NCBI GenBank assembly: GCA_964501785.1
Contig: CAZCUD010000010.1
Coordinates: forward strand, 74,140-138,139
Origin: DATBSK01 sp964501785
GTDB lineage: Bacteria > Actinomycetota > Acidimicrobiia > IMCC26256 > PALSA-555
Reading direction: 5' to 3'
DNA length: 64,000 nucleotides
Shown: positions 18,266-25,884 of the stretch, in pieces
Position numbering within the stretch: the stretch's first letter is position 1
How the letters are laid out: each line of letters opens with the position of its first letter
Program-made: the position numbers and the translations under genes
The notes under the pieces: model-generated
Database searches by the model: none
What the model was told of the DNA's origin: nothing
The model's input: only the letters and a program-made list of their open reading frames with translations

Positions 18266-18801
18266 AGACGCGTGACCAGCTCCTCGAGCTGGCGACCGAT
18301 CGCTTCGTCCGCGACGGCTACGCCCGCACGTCGGTGCGGGAGCTGGCGCGCGAGACCGACCGCACGACCGGCTCGCTCTACGGGCACTTCCGCAACAAGG
18401 CCGACCTCCTGGCCGAGGTGATCGCGGCGCGCATCGCCGACCTGGAGAGCTCGTTCCCGTCCGGCGTCTCGCTCGTCGACGGCCTGGCCGAGCAGTGGCA
18501 GCGTCATCCCGATCGCCACGCGCTGCGAGCGCTGCTCCTCGAGGGAGCGGTCGCCGCCCGTCACGACGGTGAGATCCGCGACCGTCTCGGCCCACCGCAG
18601 GCGGCCACGATCGTCGAGTGGGCCGACCGCGTCCGTGACCACGCGGCCGAGATCGACCTCGACCCCGACCTCGACCTCGAGGTGCTGTTCACGCTGTTCT
18701 GGGCACTGGAGCTGGGCCTCGGCGTCCTCGAGGCCTACGGCGTCGAGCTGCCCGACCCCGAGGTGTCGGCGCCGATGATCGCTCGGCTCGCGTCGTCGTA
18801 G
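18262..18801 (+). CDS. TetR-family transcriptional regulator
   Basis: 179 residues with an N-terminal TetR helix-turn-helix: LLELATDRFVRDGYARTSVRELARETDRTTGSLYGHFRNKADLLAEV (quoted here only by its anchors LLELATDRF, RTSVREL and SLYGHFRNK). The C-terminal ligand domain is unassigned. Its own start codon is inside a perfect operator, indicating autorepression. The same operator precedes the amidohydrolase pair at 21388, so it likely controls five catabolic genes. The inducer is probably the pathway substrate or its CoA thioester. Confidence 0.9.
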   Translation: METRDQLLELATDRFVRDGYARTSVRELARETDRTTGSLYGHFRNKADLLAEVIAARIADLESSFPSGVSLVDGLAEQWQRHPDRHALRALLLEGAVAARHDGEIRDRLGPPQAATIVEWADRVRDHAAEIDLDPDLDLEVLFTLFWALELGLGVLEAYGVELPDPEVSAPMIARLASS

Positions 18802-18813
18802 CCCGCCGCGCGC

Positions 18814-20106
18814 TCAGGCGATCGGCACCTCGACGGCCTCCACCCCCGTGATCCAGGGCCGGCCGGCCCGCCGCACGTCGGCCCACTTGTCGAGACGACC
18901 GTCGCCGTCCTGGCCCGCCTGCCCCAGCTCCTCGGGCGTCGGACCGATGCGGGCCGCCACGGGAGCCAGGGCCTCGGCGTCGAAGCCGTAGACCGCGGCG
19001 GCGTTCGTGCCGAGGATGGCCTGCGTCTCGTCGACGGGGATGTCGTGGAACGCGCCGCGCAGCCACTCCTTGGTGTGCGGCCACGTCCCCTCGGGGTGCG
19101 GGAAGTCGTTGCCCCACATGATGTTGCCCACGCCGATCTCGTAGCGCCGGGCGAGCTCACGTCGTCGGGTGTTCGACGCGCCGATCGAGCAGTTGCGGTC
19201 GAAGTACTCGCTCGGCCGCATGCTCAGGTGCGCCGTCAGCTCCTTGCCGAGCTTCTTCGCGGCGTGCTCGCGGTCGTAGACGAGGTCCGAGGTCCACAGG
19301 AGGTCGGGAGCCCAGAACGCGCCGCACTCGGTGACGACGAACTTCAGGCGCGGGAACTGCTCGAACTTGCCGGACCACAGCAGGAACCACAGCGGTCGCG
19401 TCGACCACCAGCGGACCTCGCTGACGTACATGCCGACGAACTCGCCGTACGACTCCTTGTCGGCCGCACCCGAGTGCACGTGCACCGGGAGCCCGAGGTC
19501 CTGGCAGGCGGCCCACACGGGGTCGTAGCGAGGATCGTGGTACGGCGCGTAGGGCTGCCACATCGAAGGGATGAGGATGCCGCCCCGCAGGCCCGCGTCC
19601 GCGGCCCACTGGATCTCGGCGACGGCGGCGTCGACGTCGTGCAGGATCGGCATGATGGCGACGCCGGCCCTCCGCGCCGGGCTCTCGGCGCAGAGCTCGG
19701 CGAGCCAGCGGTTGTGGGCACGCGCGCCGGCCAGCAGGAGCTCGGGGTCCCGGTCACCACCCTGGCCCAACCCGGCACCGAACGGCGCCGAGGCTCCCGA
19801 GGTGACGGCGTCCGCGTCGGGGAAGATCACCTCGCCGGCGACGCCGTCCGCGTCGAGCTCCTTGTCGCGCCGCGCGGCATCCCACCCGCCGCGCAGCCCT
19901 TCCTCGTTCTCGCGCTCCCACTCCTCCGCGAACTCCTCGTTGCGCAGGCCGCGGCTGCGCAGCTCCTGCTCGATCGCGGCGCGCGCCACCTGCTCCTCGT
20001 CGAACGCGGCGTGGTACTTCGAGTCGAGCCAGTCGCGGTACTGGAGGTTCGGCAGACCGGCATGGCAGTCCGACGAGATGATCAGGTAGCGCTCCAGGTC
20101 GCTCAT
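18814..20106 (-). CDS. Amidohydrolase family protein (second paralogue)
   Basis: 430 residues, PF04909-type. The metal motif is LIISSDCHAGLPNLQYRDWL, followed by EGLRGGWDAARRDKELDADG, GVAIMPILHDVDAAV, GLPVHVHSGAADKESYG (metal histidine), FVVTECGAFW and NIMWGNDFPHPEGTWPHT with the late aspartate. It is clearly paralogous to the next upstream gene, which has the same order of motifs. It converges with tetR (12-bp gap). The pair probably shares the operator-controlled promoter at 21429. Confidence 0.82.
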   Translation of the reverse strand: MSDLERYLIISSDCHAGLPNLQYRDWLDSKYHAAFDEEQVARAAIEQELRSRGLRNEEFAEEWERENEEGLRGGWDAARRDKELDADGVAGEVIFPDADAVTSGASAPFGAGLGQGGDRDPELLLAGARAHNRWLAELCAESPARRAGVAIMPILHDVDAAVAEIQWAADAGLRGGILIPSMWQPYAPYHDPRYDPVWAACQDLGLPVHVHSGAADKESYGEFVGMYVSEVRWWSTRPLWFLLWSGKFEQFPRLKFVVTECGAFWAPDLLWTSDLVYDREHAAKKLGKELTAHLSMRPSEYFDRNCSIGASNTRRRELARRYEIGVGNIMWGNDFPHPEGTWPHTKEWLRGAFHDIPVDETQAILGTNAAAVYGFDAEALAPVAARIGPTPEELGQAGQDGDGRLDKWADVRRAGRPWITGVEAVEVPIA

Positions 20107-20137
20107 CCGGCGATGCTCCTCGTCGTCCGTCGGTCGG

Positions 20138-21388
20138 TCAGTTCGTGTTGGAGATCCCCGCGAACGCGGGGCACTTGCGCGCTTCGTCCGGGATGTCCTC
20201 GGCAGCGATGGGGTCGGCGATGTCGGCGACCCTGGGGCCGACGCGCGCGGCGATCGGTGCCAGGGCCTCGAGGTCGAAGCCGTAGAGCTCGGCCGCGTTG
20301 GCGCCGATCATCTGCTGCACCTCGGACTCCGGCACGCCGGCGAACGAGAGGCGGAGCGCTTCCAGCGAGTACGGGTAGCTCGACTCCTTGTGCGGGTAGT
20401 CGCTGCCCCACATGATCTTGTCGAGGCCGACGACGTCGCGCAGCGGGACCTCCGCGGGGCGGATGAAGCTCGCACCCACGTGGCACTGCCGCGCCCAGTA
20501 CTCGCTGGGCTTCAGCGAGAGGTCCGCGACGACGCTCCCACCCCATTCGACCTCCTGCGAGCCCGTCGCCGAGCGCATCCGCTCGGCGAAGTAGTCGAGC
20601 CGCAGCAGCTCCTCGGGGATCCACGCGGTGCCCTGCTCCGTCAGGACGAGCTGCATCTCGGGGTGGCGCTCGAGCACACCACCGAACACGAGGTGCGAGA
20701 ACGCGCGATGGGCCCACCACGTCACCTCGAGCAGGAACACCACCTTGTCGACGGCGGTGTCGTCCATCGGCGGGACCGCGCTGCCCGAGTGGTGGTTGAC
20801 GGGCATGCCGAGCTCTTCGCACACCTGCCAGATCGGTTCGTAGGCGGGCGAGTACAGCGGCGGGAGCCCCGTCCCGGGAGGCGCGCCGGGGAGCAGCACC
20901 CCACCCGTGAGGCCTGCGTCGCGCGCCCAGCGGATCTCGGCGACCGCGGCGTCGACGTCGGCGAGGAGGATCTGCGCGACGCCGGCCCGGCGTCCCGGGG
21001 TCGCGGCGCAGAAGTCGGCCAGCCAGCGGTTGTGGGCCCGCAGCCCCGCCCAGCGCAGCTCCAGCTCTCGCGCGTCCTCGGTCGGGGGGTGCGCGGTCAG
21101 AGACGTCTTGGGGTAGAAGGGCGGGATCGTGTTCGGGAACAGCACCTCGGCGACGATCCCGTCGTCCTCCATCTCGGCGAGCCGACGGTCGCTGTCCCAG
21201 TTGCGGCTGGCCCCCGGTCCCTCGAGGTCGGGGTACGGGCAGACGTAGCCCTCGAGCCACCGGTCGAAGTCGTCGAGGTGCCGGGCCTCGAGGTAGTCGC
21301 GGTAGGCGTGGATCTCGTTGCCGGCGTGGCCGTCGGCCGAGACGACGACGTAGCGGTCGCCGGCCGCCGCGTGCTCGATCGTGCTCAC
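20138..21388 (-). CDS. Amidohydrolase family protein (third paralogue)
   Basis: 416 residues with the same plan as its downstream neighbour: VVVSADGHAGNEIHAYRDYL, GVAQILLADVDAAVAEIRWA, GMPVNHHSGSAVPP, LVLTEQGTAWIPEELL and KIMWGSDYPHKESSYPYS. It is the first gene of a two-gene minus-strand operon (31-bp gap). The operator copy at 21429 lies 41 bp upstream of its start. The two paralogues may form a heteromer or act on successive substrates; sequence alone does not decide. Confidence 0.82.
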   Translation of the reverse strand: MSTIEHAAAGDRYVVVSADGHAGNEIHAYRDYLEARHLDDFDRWLEGYVCPYPDLEGPGASRNWDSDRRLAEMEDDGIVAEVLFPNTIPPFYPKTSLTAHPPTEDARELELRWAGLRAHNRWLADFCAATPGRRAGVAQILLADVDAAVAEIRWARDAGLTGGVLLPGAPPGTGLPPLYSPAYEPIWQVCEELGMPVNHHSGSAVPPMDDTAVDKVVFLLEVTWWAHRAFSHLVFGGVLERHPEMQLVLTEQGTAWIPEELLRLDYFAERMRSATGSQEVEWGGSVVADLSLKPSEYWARQCHVGASFIRPAEVPLRDVVGLDKIMWGSDYPHKESSYPYSLEALRLSFAGVPESEVQQMIGANAAELYGFDLEALAPIAARVGPRVADIADPIAAEDIPDEARKCPAFAGISNTN

Positions 21389-21428
21389 CGTGGTCCCCCC
21401 GGCGCCGCTCCGACCGTCAAGGCCTGGT

Positions 21429-21445
21429 CCATAACGTTGTTATGG
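21429..21445. promoter_or_regulatory. TetR operator copy 2
   Basis: CCATAAC-GTT-GTTATGG is the exact reverse complement of the operator at 18249. It lies 41 bp upstream of the amidohydrolase gene starting at 21388 and is followed by the 3' end of a minus-strand aminotransferase homologue. It therefore most likely serves the amidohydrolase pair. Confidence 0.85.
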
Positions 21446-21474
21446 CGTCAGGCTCGCGCGCGGCTCCGCCCGGG

Positions 21475-22716
21475 TCAACCCGGGGCCGGCCCGGCGAGGA
21501 AGCGCTCGGATGTCGCCGCGATGTGGTCGACGTCGGCGTCGTCCATGCCGTGGTTGCAGGGGAGGATCAGGCCGGTCTCCATCACGCGGTCGGCGTTGGC
21601 GAGGCCACCCGGCGCGACGCGGTGCGGGACCGCCTGGAAGGCCGGCTGGCGGGTCGCGTTGCCGGTCCAGACCATGCGGGTGTCGATGCCCGAGCGCTCC
21701 ATGAACTGCTGGTACTCGGTGCGCGACACGCCCGACTCGGGGCGGATCATGATCGGGAACATGTGCCAGCCCGTGTCGATCTCGGGGGTCGTGCGGGGGA
21801 GCACGAAGACGTCCTCGCGGCCCGAGAAGGCCTCGTGCAGTCGCGCGAAGTTGCGCTTGCGCCGTTCGAGGAACGCCGGGAGCTTCTGCATCTGCACGAC
21901 CCCGAACGCAGCGGAGAGCTCCGACGGCTCGAAGTTCCATCCGACCTCGTCGAAGATGAAGAGGTCGTCGTACTCGAGGCCGTCGATGTCGGAGAAGAAC
22001 CGCCGCCCGCCGCGCTCACCGCGACGCGATCCGTAGATCGCGACCTCGCTGCGGCGTCCCCACCGACGGAGGAGGAGGCCACGGTCGACGAGGTCGGGGT
22101 CGTCGAGGCACACCATCCCGCCGGTGCCGGCCGCGGTGATGATGTGGGAGAGGGCGAAGCTCGTGAGGGAGATGTCGCTGCGCGTGCCCGTGGGCGTCCC
22201 GCGCAGCGTCGCGCCGAGGCAGTCGCAGGAGTCCTCGACGACCTGGAGCTCGTGCGCGTCCGCGATGGCGCGGATCCGGTCCCAGTCGGGGCAGTTGCCG
22301 ATGAGGTTGGGCGCGAGGATCGCTCGCGTGCGGGGCCCGATCGCGGCCTCGATGGCGTCGACGTCGATCTGGTACGTGTCGACCTCGACGTCGACGAAGA
22401 CGGGGACGAGTCGCGACCGAACCATCGGCGCGATGTCGGTCGAGAACGTGACCGCGGACGTGATGATCTCGTCACCGGGATCGAGTGCCAGCAGCTCCAC
22501 GGCGAGGTAGAGCGCCGACGATCCGGAGTTGACCATGATCCCGCGCTGCTTGCCGAACGCGGCGGCGACGAGGGCCTCCATCTCGCGGACCCGGGGTCCG
22601 ATGCGAAGCGCGGTCGGCCCGCCGCGGAGGACTGCGAGGACGGCTTCGATCTCGGCGTCGTCGTGGACGCTGCCCGCGTAGTCGATGCGTCGGTCCGTGG
22701 CAGGCTCGGGGGGCAT
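21475..22716 (-). CDS. DegT/DnrJ/EryC1/StrS-family protein with His in place of PLP lysine (3-dehydratase-like)
   Basis: 413-residue fold-type I PLP protein. The PLP-phosphate and ring contacts are seen in MVNSGSSALYLAVELL, TFSTDIAPMVRSRLVPVFVDV and VVEDSCDCLGATLRG. At the Schiff-base position the text reads SFALSHIITAAGTGG: the usual lysine is histidine. This is the hallmark of sugar 3-dehydratases such as ColD and the RfbH/E1 branch, which use PLP without an internal aldimine; EDSCDCLGA also fits E1. A nucleotide-sugar 4-keto-3-deoxygenation is inferred, yet no sugar genes are adjacent. The ATG shares two bases with the divergent reductase start. Confidence 0.82.
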   Translation of the reverse strand: MPPEPATDRRIDYAGSVHDDAEIEAVLAVLRGGPTALRIGPRVREMEALVAAAFGKQRGIMVNSGSSALYLAVELLALDPGDEIITSAVTFSTDIAPMVRSRLVPVFVDVEVDTYQIDVDAIEAAIGPRTRAILAPNLIGNCPDWDRIRAIADAHELQVVEDSCDCLGATLRGTPTGTRSDISLTSFALSHIITAAGTGGMVCLDDPDLVDRGLLLRRWGRRSEVAIYGSRRGERGGRRFFSDIDGLEYDDLFIFDEVGWNFEPSELSAAFGVVQMQKLPAFLERRKRNFARLHEAFSGREDVFVLPRTTPEIDTGWHMFPIMIRPESGVSRTEYQQFMERSGIDTRMVWTGNATRQPAFQAVPHRVAPGGLANADRVMETGLILPCNHGMDDADVDHIAATSERFLAGPAPG

Positions 22717-24124
22717 GGCGCCGGAATCTACCGAGGTCGAGGCCTACGACGTCGTCGTCGTCGGCGGGGGGCCGGCGGGTGAGAACGTCGTCGAGCGCTG
22801 CACCGCCGATGGTCTGACCGTCGCCGTGGTGGAGCGGGAGCTCCTCGGTGGCGAGTGCTCGTACTGGGCGTGCATCCCGAGCAAGGTGCTGCTGCGACCG
22901 GGTGAGGTGCTCGCGGCAGCCCGGCGCGTCCCCGGCGCACGCGAAGCGATCAGCGGTCCGATCGACGTTGCCGCCACGCTGGCCCGCCGCGACGAGATCG
23001 TCGGCGACTGGGACGACGCGGGCCAGGCGAAGTGGCTCGGCGGCGCGGGTGGGACGCTCGTCCGCGGCCACGGTCGCCTCGTCGGTCCGCGCCGGGTCGA
23101 CGTCGAGACCGACGACGGACGGACGGTCGCGCTGGCCGCGCGGCGCGCGGTCGTGCTCGCGACCGGCATCGTCGCGGCGATGCCGCCGATCCCCGGCCTC
23201 GACGCCGCGCGGCCATGGGACAGCCGCCGCGCGACATCGGCGCGATCGGTGCCCGAGCGCCTCGCCGTGCTCGGTGGCGGCGTCGTCGGGGTGGAGATGG
23301 GACAGGCCTTCCATCGCCTCGGCGCCCGGGTCACGATCCTCGAAGCCGGGTCACGCCTCCTGTCCGCGCTCGAACCGATCGCCGGGGAGGAGCTCCGACG
23401 GGCCTTCGGCGACGAGGGCATCGACGTGCGCACGGATGCCGCGGTCGTGGCCGTCGAGCGGTCGAGCGACGGGGCACCGGTCACGGTCACCCTCGACGGC
23501 GGTGACCGGGTCGAGGCCGACGAGCTGCTGGTCGCGGTCGGTCGACGTCCCTCGACCGGCGACCTGGGGCTCGAGTCGGTCGGGCTCGAGCCCGGGAGGT
23601 ACGTCGAGGTCGACGACCGGCTCCGGGCGACCGGAATCGAGGGCGACTGGCTCTTCGCGGTCGGGGACGTCAACGGACGGGCACTCCTCACCCACATGGG
23701 CAAGTACCAGGCCCGGGTCGCCGCCGACGTGATCCGCGGCCGCGACATCTCCGCGTGGGCCGACGGGCACGTCGTCCCCAGCGTCGTGTTCACCGATCCC
23801 CAGGTCGGATCGGTCGGGCGCACCGCGGCGCGAGCACGAGACGAGGGCATCGACGTCCGCGCGGTCGAGTACCCGCTGGGCGACGTCTCCGCGGCGAGCA
23901 CGCACGGCGTGGGCATCACCGGCGTCGCCGCGCTCGTCGTCGACGAGCGACGTCGCGTGGTCGTCGGGGCGACGTTCGTCGGCCCCGACGTCGCCGAGCT
24001 CGTGCACTCGGCGACGGTCGCGATCGCGGGAGAGGTGACGCTCGACGCGCTCTGGCACGCGGTCCCCTCGTTCCCGACGCTGTCCGAGGTCTGGCTCCGC
24101 CTGCTCGAGACCTACGGGCTCTGA
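22715..24124 (+). CDS. FAD-dependent pyridine nucleotide-disulfide oxidoreductase
   Basis: 469 residues from ATG 22715. The FAD motif is VVVVGGGPAGENVV, the redox disulfide is GGECSYWACIPSKVLLRP (CxxxxC as in dihydrolipoamide dehydrogenase and mercuric reductase), and the NAD(P) motif is LAVLGGGVVGVEMGQAF. The second FAD motif is GDWLFAVGDVNGRALLTHMGKYQ. A C-terminal HAVPSFPTLSEVW carries the usual His, though the HPT-E pattern is altered. Substrate unknown: a lipoamide-dehydrogenase-like or mycothione-reductase-like role is possible. An in-frame ATG at 22685 lies inside the divergent gene and is unlikely. Confidence 0.85.
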   Translation: MAPESTEVEAYDVVVVGGGPAGENVVERCTADGLTVAVVERELLGGECSYWACIPSKVLLRPGEVLAAARRVPGAREAISGPIDVAATLARRDEIVGDWDDAGQAKWLGGAGGTLVRGHGRLVGPRRVDVETDDGRTVALAARRAVVLATGIVAAMPPIPGLDAARPWDSRRATSARSVPERLAVLGGGVVGVEMGQAFHRLGARVTILEAGSRLLSALEPIAGEELRRAFGDEGIDVRTDAAVVAVERSSDGAPVTVTLDGGDRVEADELLVAVGRRPSTGDLGLESVGLEPGRYVEVDDRLRATGIEGDWLFAVGDVNGRALLTHMGKYQARVAADVIRGRDISAWADGHVVPSVVFTDPQVGSVGRTAARARDEGIDVRAVEYPLGDVSAASTHGVGITGVAALVVDERRRVVVGATFVGPDVAELVHSATVAIAGEVTLDALWHAVPSFPTLSEVWLRLLETYGL

Positions 24125-24176
24125 CGCCCCGCTCGAAGCGCACCGGGATCCCGCACCCACCGGATCCGGACACGCA

Positions 24177-25739
24177 TCACGAGTGGGGGTTGGCGTGCTC
24201 CTCGGCGAGCCGCCCGAGCGCGACCCGATCGAGCTTGCCGGTGGCGTTGAGCGGCACCCGATCGATGAACACCACCTCCTCGGGCGCCTTGTAGCCGACG
24301 CGCTCGCGCGCGAAGTCGATCAGCTCCTGGCTCGTCGGCCGGGCCGTGTCACCCTTCACCTCGACGTACGCGCGCACGTTCTCGCCGTGCAGCGGATCGT
24401 GGATGCCCACGACGCCCGCGACCGCCACCGACGGGTGCTCGTCGAGCGCGCCTTCCACCTCGAGCGGGCTGATGTTCGAGCCGTCGTGCACGATGATCTG
24501 CTTCTTGCGCCCGAAGAACCACAGGTAGCCGTCCTCGTCGGCGCGCGCCAGGTCACCCGAGTCGAGCCAGCCGTCGCGGACGATCTCCGCCGTGGCGTCG
24601 GGGTTGTCCCAGTAGCCGAGGGTGCGCCCCGGCGTGTCGATCCAGACGCGACCCACCGCGTCGACCTCGACCTCGGCGTCGCCGCCGTCCTCGGCGCGGA
24701 CGGAGAGCGCGACGCCCGGGGCGGGTCGCCCGATCGAGCCCTCCTTGATGACGCCCGGGACGGGGTTCGACGCGACGATGCCGACCTCCGTCATCCCGTA
24801 CCCCTCGTCGATCGTCAGGCCGGCGAGCGCGTCGAACTCCTGATCGAGCTCCGCGGAGACGTGGTCGGCGCCCGAACGGCACAGTCGAAGGGAGCGGAAG
24901 TCGTCCGGCGTCACGTCGTGATCGCGGATCAAGGCCATCAAGGCAGCGGGGATCATCGACAGGATCGTCGGTCGGCGCACGCGGAGCAGCCCGAGCACCT
25001 CCTGCGCGTCGAAGGTCCGCGCCACGACCGCCTGCGCGCCCACGTACAGCGCCGAGAACGTCCACACGAAGCCGCCGATGTGCGAGATCGACGACGCGGG
25101 CAGGAACGAGTCGTCAGCCGTCGTCGCGAGCGCCGCAGCCGCGATCGCCGCGTGCCAGGTGAGCGTCTCGAGCGAGTGCGTCACGCCCTTCGCGGGGCCC
25201 GTGCTGCCCGAGGTGAAGAAGATCGCCGCAGGTGCGGACGGATCGGGGGGACCGAAGTTCTGCTCGTGCGCCGGTCGCGCCATGAGGTGCTCGAGCGAGC
25301 GGTCTCCGCCGTCACCTTCGCAGGTGACGAGACCGCAGGGGAGCGACGGGCCGAGTCGGGTGGCGGCGACGTCGTCGGCACGCTCCGCGTGCACGAGGAT
25401 CGCCGTCGCCGCGCTCACCTCGAGCGCATGATCGATCTCCGACGGCGTGTACCGGTAGTTGAGGGGCGTGAGCACGATCCCCGACTTGAAGCACGCGAGG
25501 TAGTGGACGACGAGTGCGCTGCGATTGGGCATGAGCGAGGCAAGCCGGTCACCCGGCCCGATGCCCAGGTCGCGGTAGGCGGCGGCGAGTCGGCTGCTCG
25601 CGTCGTCGAGCGCACGCCAGGTGAGCTCGTCCTGCGCCGAGGCGAGGGCCACGGAGTCGGGCGCCGAGGTCAGGCCGGCTCGCAGCACCTCGTCGAGATG
25701 ACGCGGTGGCGGGGCGATCGGCCCACCCTCGATCGGCAT
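24177..25739 (-). CDS. AMP-dependent acyl-CoA synthetase/ligase
   Basis: 520 residues from the ATG at 25739, which has GGGAGGAGC 4-5 bases upstream; a longer reading to 26021 lacks this support. It activates a carboxylic acid as acyl-AMP then acyl-CoA. Motifs: IFFTSGSTGPAKGVTHS (P-loop), the A4-A5 region with IDEGYGMTEVG, WIDTPGRTLGYW, GYLWFFGRKKQIIV with the hinge region, and NATGKLDRVALGRL with the catalytic lysine. Medium/long-chain or aromatic acid specificity cannot be set. It diverges from the solute-binding protein gene. Confidence 0.9.
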   Translation of the reverse strand: MPIEGGPIAPPPRHLDEVLRAGLTSAPDSVALASAQDELTWRALDDASSRLAAAYRDLGIGPGDRLASLMPNRSALVVHYLACFKSGIVLTPLNYRYTPSEIDHALEVSAATAILVHAERADDVAATRLGPSLPCGLVTCEGDGGDRSLEHLMARPAHEQNFGPPDPSAPAAIFFTSGSTGPAKGVTHSLETLTWHAAIAAAALATTADDSFLPASSISHIGGFVWTFSALYVGAQAVVARTFDAQEVLGLLRVRRPTILSMIPAALMALIRDHDVTPDDFRSLRLCRSGADHVSAELDQEFDALAGLTIDEGYGMTEVGIVASNPVPGVIKEGSIGRPAPGVALSVRAEDGGDAEVEVDAVGRVWIDTPGRTLGYWDNPDATAEIVRDGWLDSGDLARADEDGYLWFFGRKKQIIVHDGSNISPLEVEGALDEHPSVAVAGVVGIHDPLHGENVRAYVEVKGDTARPTSQELIDFARERVGYKAPEEVVFIDRVPLNATGKLDRVALGRLAEEHANPHS

Positions 25740-25884
25740 GATGCTCCTCCCGATGTGGCGTGGCGCCCGACAGAGCGCGTGCTCCGGCGAGGCTAGGTGG
25801 CCCGCCGCCGGTGGCCGACGGCACGCGGCGCCGCGGATCGGGCATCCTGTGGTCGACGAGGTCGCACCAGCAGGGGGGAAGCCG

